Assembly: GCF_020497125.1 (NCBI RefSeq)
Contig: NC_059080.1
Coordinates: 73,266,618-73,330,617, forward strand
Direction of reading: 5' to 3'
DNA: 64,000 bases
DNA from: Mauremys mutica
Taxonomy: Eukaryota > Chordata > Testudines > Geoemydidae
This document shows positions 58,415-64,000 of the stretch, in pieces (position 1 is the stretch's first letter; each line of letters starts with the position of its first letter). A program made the translations under genes and the position numbers. A model generated the notes under the pieces. That model made no database searches and was not told the origin of the DNA. It saw only the letters and a program-made list of their open reading frames with translations.

Positions 58415-58727
58415 CTGTGTATAGAGATTAAAGTAAATTTAGAACAATTATTTTAAAGGCAATGTACACTATTGCTGAATGAACACGGTAGCATATGAAA
58501 CAGAAAATGCAAGCCATTTTTATCTGTAAGAGCTGCATTAGATTACATAAAATGTTATCTGCACATGAATGTTTAACCCACGAGCGGAGGCAGTCTAACA
58601 TGAATCACCTCTTATTATAGAGACAGAAAATATATATTGAAAACCTATTTTTTCTTTTTCTTGTAACCTGAAACAGTTTAAAGAGATTAGATGATTTTTA
58701 AATTATATTATCCATCCTACAATATCA

Positions 58728-58808
58728 CAGAATCACAGAACTGGAAGGGACCTCAAGAGGTCTTCTAGTCCAGTCCCCTGCACTCAAGGCAGCACTAAGT
58801 ATTATCTA
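58728..58808 (-). mobile_element. CR1 LINE 3'-end fragment
   Basis: atcacagaatcacagaactg followed by gaagggacctcaagaggtct is the inverse complement of the CR1 3' terminus, including its short terminal repeats. Confidence 0.85.
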
Positions 58809-58811
58809 GAT

Positions 58812-59632
58812 GAGAGGTCTCCAACCTTTTTACATCCAAGATCACTTTTTGAATTTAAGGGCAACCCAGGATCTACCCCGCTCCTTCCCCAAAGCCCCGC
58901 CCCACTCACTCCACCCCCCCCCATCACTCACTCTCCCCCACCCTCACTCACTGGGCTGGGGTAGGAGGTTGGGGTTCAGGAGGGGGTGCGGGCTTTGGAC
59001 TGGAGCCGGGGGGTTCGCAGTGTGGGAGGGGGATCTGGGCTGAGTCTGGGGCAGGGCACTGGGGTGCAGGAGGGGATGAGGGGTGCAAGCTCTGGGAGGG
59101 AGTTTGGGTGCAGGAGGGGGCTCTGAACTGGGGCAGAGTGTTGGAGTGCAGAAAGGGGTATGGGGTGCTGGCTCTAGGAGGGGGGTCAGGGCTGGGGCTT
59201 GGGATGCAGGAGGGGGCTCAGGGCTTGGGTGCGGCCTCCCACCAGGCAGCACTTACCTCCGGCAGCTCCTGGTTGGTGGTGCAGCGTGGCTGCTGCTAAG
59301 GCAGGCTCCCTGCCTAACCCAGCCCCACGCCGCTCCCAGAAGGGGCCAACGCACCCCTGCAGCCCTTGGGGGTGGCATGTGGCTCTGCTCGCTGCCCCTC
59401 CCTGAAAGCACCACCCCCTCACCTCCCATTGGTCACAGTTCTCCATTTCTGGCCAATGGAAACTGCAGGGGTGGTGCTTGCATGCAGGAGCAGCGCGCAG
59501 AGGGAGACACCCCCCCGCCCTCCGGGGCTGGGATGGCCGCTTCCGGGTGTGGTGTGGAGCAGGCAGGGAGCCTGTCTTAGCAGCAGCTCTGCTGTGCTGC
59601 CGGAGATCTCAATCAACTGGGAGATCCTCTAG
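58812..59632. mobile_element. GC-rich repeat, probable hAT-type non-autonomous element
   Basis: Starts gaggtctccaaccttttta, typical of a turtle MITE as I remember it, and ends gggagatcctctagg. The G-rich core (58940-59230) repeats 'ggtgcaggaggggg' style units. Inverted ends are not clear. Confidence 0.55.
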
Positions 59633-59788
59633 GATAAATAAATAAAATAATAATATATGGAGATATACCTATCTCATAGAACTGGAAGGGACCCTGAAAG
59701 GTCATTGAGTCCAGCCCCCTGCCTTCACTAGCAGGACCAAGTACTGATTTTGCCCCAGATCCCTAAATGGCCCCCTCAAGGATTGAAC

Positions 59789-60085
59789 TCAAAACCCTGG
59801 GTTTAGAAGGCCAATGCTGACTAATCTGCTTTTAAAAATCTCCAATGACGTAGATTCCACAGCCTCCCTAGGCAATTTATTCCAGTGCTTAACCACCCTG
59901 ACAGTTAGGAAGTTTTTCCTAATTTCTAATCTAAACTGACTTTGCTGAAATTTGACTCTGTTACTTCTTGTCCTATCCTCAGAAGTTAGAAAGAACAATT
60001 TTTCTCTCTCCTCCTTGTAACAACCTTTTATGTACCTGAAAACTGTTATGTTCTCCCTCTGTCTTCTCTTCTCCAGACTAAACAA
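59789..60085 (-). pseudogene. CR1 ORF2 C-terminal remnant
   Basis: 98-codon frame with the CR1 C-terminal signature: TRSNRVKFQQSQFRLEIRKN, FLTVRVVKHWNKLPREAV and LEIFKSRL. No enzymatic residues remain. Confidence 0.88.
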
Positions 60086-60248
60086 CCCTATTATTTCAAT
60101 CTCACCTCATAGGTCATGTTTTCTAGACCTTTAATTTTTTTTTCTCTTCTCTGGACTTTCTCTAATTTGTCCACATCTTTCCTGAAATGTGGAGCCCAAA
60201 ACTGGACACACTACTCCCATTGAGGCCTAATTAATGTGTAGTAGAGCA

Positions 60249-60494
60249 TAGGGATGTAAAATACTAAATAGTTAAACAGTTAAAACATCAGTCTTACTGG
60301 TTAACTGACCCTAACTGTTAGCCCCCAGCCCCGGGCCACCTGTATGGGCCAGCTAGCCCCAGCCATGCAGGGCCGGCCGGAGCAGCCCCAGCTGCAGAGC
60401 CCTCAGCCCCTCTCCCTTTAATAAGTTAATCATTTAAATGACATAATTTTAATAGTTTAAATGGTTAACTTTTTAAACAAATATTACATCTCTA
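60249..60494. mobile_element. hAT-type MITE 'tagggatgtaa' nested in CR1
   Basis: tagggatgtaaaat and atattacatctcta ends; flanking duplication gtagagca / gcagagca (60241-60248, 60495-60502), one mismatch. Removing it restores continuous CR1 text. Confidence 0.88.
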
Positions 60495-60862
60495 GCAGAG
60501 CAGACGAATTACTTCTTGTGTCCTGCTTACAACACTCCTGCGATGACATCCCAGAATGATGTTTGCCTTTTTTAACAAGTTTTCCACTGTTGACTCCCAT
60601 TTCGCTTGTGATCTACTGTGACACCCAGATCCCTTTCTGCAGTACTCCTTCCTAGAAAGTCATTTCCCATTTTGTATGTGTGCAACTGATTGTTCCTTCC
60701 TAAGTGGAGTACTTTGCATTTGTCTTTATTGAATTTCATTATATTTACTTCAGATCATTTCTCCAGTTTGTCCAGCTCATTTTGAATTTTAATCCTCCAA
60801 AGCACTTGCAACCCCTCCCAGCTTGGTATTGCCCACAAACTTTGTAAGCATACTCTCTAAGC

Positions 60863-62821
60863 CAGGGGTCGGCAACCTATGGCACGCATGCCAAAGATGG
60901 CACGCGAGCCGATTTTTAATGGCATGCTCGAACCTGCCGGGACTCCAGCGTGCCATTAAAAATCCTGCCTACGTGGCAAGCTGCAGGGTCTGCGCTCCCT
61001 GGCCGGAACGCCGGCCGAGTGCAGCAAGCCGCCGGCCCCACCCCCGCCTTTCCCCTGGAGCCCTGCCGCCACGCACGCAGGGCCCTGGGGGCCGGGGCTG
61101 CATGTACCCACAGAGCAGCGTTTGGCTCTGTGGGGAGGGAAAACCGCTCCCCGCTCATCCGGAGCCGCACCACCACGCGTGCAGCGCTCTGAGGGGCGGG
61201 GTGGGGCTGCGCGTGAGCAACAAAACTCCGGATGAGCAGGGAGCCTCATGGTAAGGGGTCCGGGGTTGGATAAGGGGTGGGGGCAGACAGTGAGTTGGAT
61301 CGGAGGGGTGGGATCCCGGAGGGGGGTTCAGGGGCGGGGGTCTCTGGAGGGGGCAGTTAGGGAGCAGGGGGGGTGGATGGGGCATGGGAGTCCCGGAGTC
61401 TGTTAGGGGGCGGGGGTTGGATAGGGGTCAGGGCAGTCAGGGGACAGGGAGCAAGGAGGGTCCCGGGGGGCAGTTAGAGTGGGAGGGTCTCTGGAGGGGG
61501 TGGTCAGGGGACAAGGAGCTGTGGGGGGTTGGATGAGTCAGGAGTTCTGGGGGGGCTGTCAGGAGGTAGGGATGTGGAGAGGGGTTGGGGCAGGCAGGGA
61601 GGGTTGTATGGGTCCAGAGTTCTGGGGATCCTGTCAGGGGGCGGGGAGCGGTTAGATAGGCATGGGAGTCCAGGGGGTTCTGTCTGGGTGCGGGGGTGTG
61701 GATAAGGGTTGGGGCAGTCAGGGGACAGGTAAGAGGTAGGGTCATAGGGGGACAGTCAGGGGACAAGGGGCAGGGAGGCTTAGATAGGGGGTGGGGTCCC
61801 AGGAGGGGGTAGTTGGGACAAGGAGCAGGGGGGGTTGGGGGCTTGGAGGGAGGCAGTCACCCAGCCCTCTGCCCTGAGCCCTGTACCACCCAGCCCTCTG
61901 ACTCCTTCCCCCCCCAACATGACCCCAGCCCTGACTCTGGCACCCCCACACATACCCAGCCCCTCTACCCTGACACCTGCACCCTCCTCACATGCCCCCA
62001 TCCCTCTGCCTTGACTCTTGCACCCCCCACATCCCATGCACCCCGCACATCCCCACCCTGAGCACCAAATGGGAGCTCCTGCACCCCCACTCACATTCCC
62101 ACCTGCACCCCTCACACCAAATGGGAGCTGACCAGTAAGTGCCCCCATACCCAAACCTCCTGCCCCAACCCTGAGCCCCCAGCCTCATTCTAGCTCCTGG
62201 CCAGACCCTTCACCCCCAGCCCTGTGCTCGGTCCACTCCCACCCTCAGCTCAGTGCAGAGAGAGGAAGAGAATGTGCCAGAACCAGGGAGAAGGTAGGTA
62301 CTCACTGTATGTGGGCAGGGCCATGACCCTAGATCGGCAGTGGGCTGAGCGGGTCTGGCAGCCGGGATGCCTGCTGGCAGGAGCTGGAGGATGGAACCCC
62401 TGAGCAGCAGTGGGCTGAGCCGCTCACCTCACTGCCGGTCTGGGGTCCCGGCCACCGGCCCCGCACAGCCCGCTGCCGGTCTGGGGTTCTGACTGCCAGA
62501 CCCTTCCCAGCTGGGGTCTCGGCTTCAGGCCCCACTCAGCCCACTGCCGGCCTAGGTGAACAGAACCTCAGACCAGCAGCGGACTGAGTGGGCCAGCGGC
62601 GTAAGATCAACATTTTAATTTAATTTTAAATGAAGCTTCTTAAATATTTTGAAAACCTTGTTTATTTTACAATACAACACTAGTTTAGTTATATAATATA
62701 TAGACTTGTAGAGAGAGACCTTCTAAAAAACATTAAAATGTATTACCGGCACACAAAACCTTAAATTAGAGTGAATAAATGAAGACTCGGCACACCACTT
62801 CTGAAAGGTTGCTGACCCCTG
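60863..62821. mobile_element. Long hAT-type element 'ggggtcggcaacct' nested in CR1 (1959 bp)
   Basis: caggggtcggcaacct and aggttgctgacccctg ends, perfect 8-bp duplication ctctaagc (60855-60862, 62822-62829). Removing it and one target copy restores the CR1 line 'actctctaagccattatcta'. Right end matches the short family MITEs. No transposase frame is present. Confidence 0.95.
61240..62230. repeat. G/C-rich minisatellite array inside the hAT element
   Basis: 61240-61850 repeats units with gggggttggataggggt, cagtcaggggacagggagc and ctggagggggcagttag. From 61860 the strand composition flips to cccagccctctgccctga units, like the array at 44685. Confidence 0.85.
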
Positions 62822-63351
62822 CTCTAAGCCATTATCTAAATCACTGATGAAGATATTGAACGGAACCAGACACAGGACCAATCCGTGCAGGACCCCACTC
62901 GATATGACCTTATGCTTTATCAGTATGAACCAATGATAGCTCTGGGAATGATTTTTCAACCAGTTATGCACCAACCTTATAGTAGCTCCATCTAGGTTGT
63001 ATTTCCCTAGTTTATTTATGAGAAGGTCATGCAAGACAGTATCAAAAGCCTTACTAAAGTCAAGATATACTACATGTACCACTTCCCTCCTATCCACGAG
63101 GCTTGTTACCCTGTCAAAGAAAGCTATTAGGCTGGTTTGACACAATTTGTTTTTGACAATTCCATGCTATTATTTATCACCTTATTATCTTCTAGGTGTC
63201 TGCTAATTGATTGCTTAATTATTTGCTCCATAATTTTTCTGAGTACTGAAGTTAAGAGGATTGGTCTGTAATTCCCCAGGATGTCCTTATTCCTCTTTTT
63301 ATAGATTGGCACTATATTTTCCCTTTTCCAGTCCTCTGGAATCTCACCCAT
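62723..63351 (-). pseudogene. CR1 ORF2 reverse transcriptase remnant
   Basis: Two minus-strand frames carry the RT N-terminal and central motifs (NYRPILLTS; YLDFSKAFDTV; later NIFISDLDNGLEQG). A frameshift near 63140 separates them. Left part of the second frame runs into the hAT insertion. Confidence 0.9.
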
Positions 63352-63356
63352 GTGAG

Positions 63357-63464
63357 ATAATGTACCATCTTATGTTTAGGTACATTATAGAATGTCAATA
63401 GTTTTTGGATCAAATGTTCATGTACAGATAACACCTTATCCACATTGATATGGTCCATGCCTTT
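63357..63464. other. Short unassigned stretch after CR1
   Basis: CR1 similarity fades after ctggaatctcacccatg; nothing else recognised. Confidence 0.4.
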
Positions 63465-63670
63465 TGTCACTTCTAGGACAGATTACTGCAATGTACCCTA
63501 ATGGGGCTGGCCCTTGAAAACCATCTGGATTGCTTCAGCTAGTGCAGTCTGCTGCTGTCCATCTTTGTGAGCATCTAACACTTCCATACTCTAAATTGAT
63601 TCCCCCATTTGATTTCAGGTGCAATATAAGATAAGTTATAATCTAAATCCAATTACTTAATTTTCTGCTT
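63465..63670 (+). mobile_element. L2-type LINE 3' fragment
   Basis: Plus strand reads DYCNVP, WPLKTIWIASASAVCC and LHRLPLISGAI-like text (frames shift), the L2 order 'yCN...LPLK...LQLVQSAAA...LHWLPI'. The remaining 330 bases to the window edge show nothing. Confidence 0.6.
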
Positions 63671-64000
63671 CTCTCCCCAAAATCTATTATGACTATCAGA
63701 TCAGATGGCAATTGGTTGGACTGTGCAACAAAAGTGTAACTGGCAGCAGGGACCTCATCTACAGAATTTGCTCCATCTAGTGGTTTATCAGAGCTAGAGC
63801 ATGGTGCTTTCCTGGCTAAAGTTCAAGGCATATTTAAATAAGGCTTTTATGTAAAACTGAGGGACAGATCCTCAACTAATATAAATTTCCATAGAGTCAT
63901 TCTGTAAAAGATTCAGGAGCAGATTCTTAGCTGATGCCAATTGTCAAGAGTTCTATAGATTTAATCTTTTATGGAGCAGTGAGATAGCTCCTTGGGTGAA

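Larger units (their letters stand above)
59668..63356 (-). mobile_element. CR1 LINE (3' part of ORF2 and 3' UTR) with two nested hAT insertions
   Basis: The 3' end is on the left (tagaactggaagggaccctg). Minus-strand coding remnants: near 63127-63351 EDWKRENIVPIYKKRNKD and LGNYRPILLTSVLRKIME; near 62900-63145 HVVYLDFSKAFDTVLHDLL (with the RT motif); near 59789-60085 FRLEIRKNFLTVRVVKHWNK and LPREAVESTSLEIFK. Frames are broken by substitutions and by insertions at 60249-60494 and 60863-62821. Confidence 0.93.

Noticed and set aside
59083..59580. 165-codon plus-strand frame
   Set aside because: Gly/Ala-rich translation of a G-rich repeat core in a non-autonomous element; not a gene.

Overview
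This is vertebrate nuclear DNA, most likely from a turtle or a close non-avian sauropsid. I infer this from the repeat mix: DIRS tyrosine-recombinase retrotransposons, CR1 and L2 LINEs, many hAT-type MITEs and folded Penelope-like fragments, all lying in a repeat-rich, AT-rich single-gene landscape. The host species cannot be fixed from sequence alone.

The only host gene I can support is XRN1, the cytoplasmic 5'-to-3' exoribonuclease, on the minus strand. Thirty-four coding exons were located by reading conserved peptide plus AG/GT splice borders. They run from 58414 (end of the first catalytic block) down to the stop codon at 1351. Exon lengths add up to 4299 bp, exactly 1433 codons, and phases agree at every junction. 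The start codon and the N-terminal ~350 residues lie beyond the right edge. The 3' UTR runs left from 1350.

Layout, left to right: 1-10.2 kb, XRN1 3' UTR and exons 34-22 (C-terminal low-complexity tail), with one short hAT MITE. 10.4-15.5 kb, an old MIR-like SINE and a decayed, internally deleted DIRS. 16.1 kb, exon 21. 17-22.4 kb, a solo LTR inside a MITE, a folded Penelope-like fragment, several MITEs and a palindromic hAT. 22.8-32.6 kb, exons 20-12. 32.9-39.4 kb, a second decayed DIRS whose left end was broken by nested insertions, followed by a putative solo LTR. 40.7-46.4 kb, exons 11-7, with an L2 remnant split by a long hAT element. 47.1-53.2 kb, a complete-looking 6.1 kb DIRS with all frames open. 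53.8-58.4 kb, exons 6-1. 58.7-63.7 kb, CR1 and L2 remnants carrying nested hAT insertions.

The most notable single object is the DIRS at 47102-53235. It has inverted terminal repeats, a 104-nt internal complementary region that is an exact reverse complement of the two joined ends, a 793-codon gag with an SR-rich domain, an RT-RNase H-methyltransferase frame and a tyrosine recombinase with R, HxxR and Y in place. All three DIRS copies and the CR1 lie in the same transcriptional sense as XRN1.
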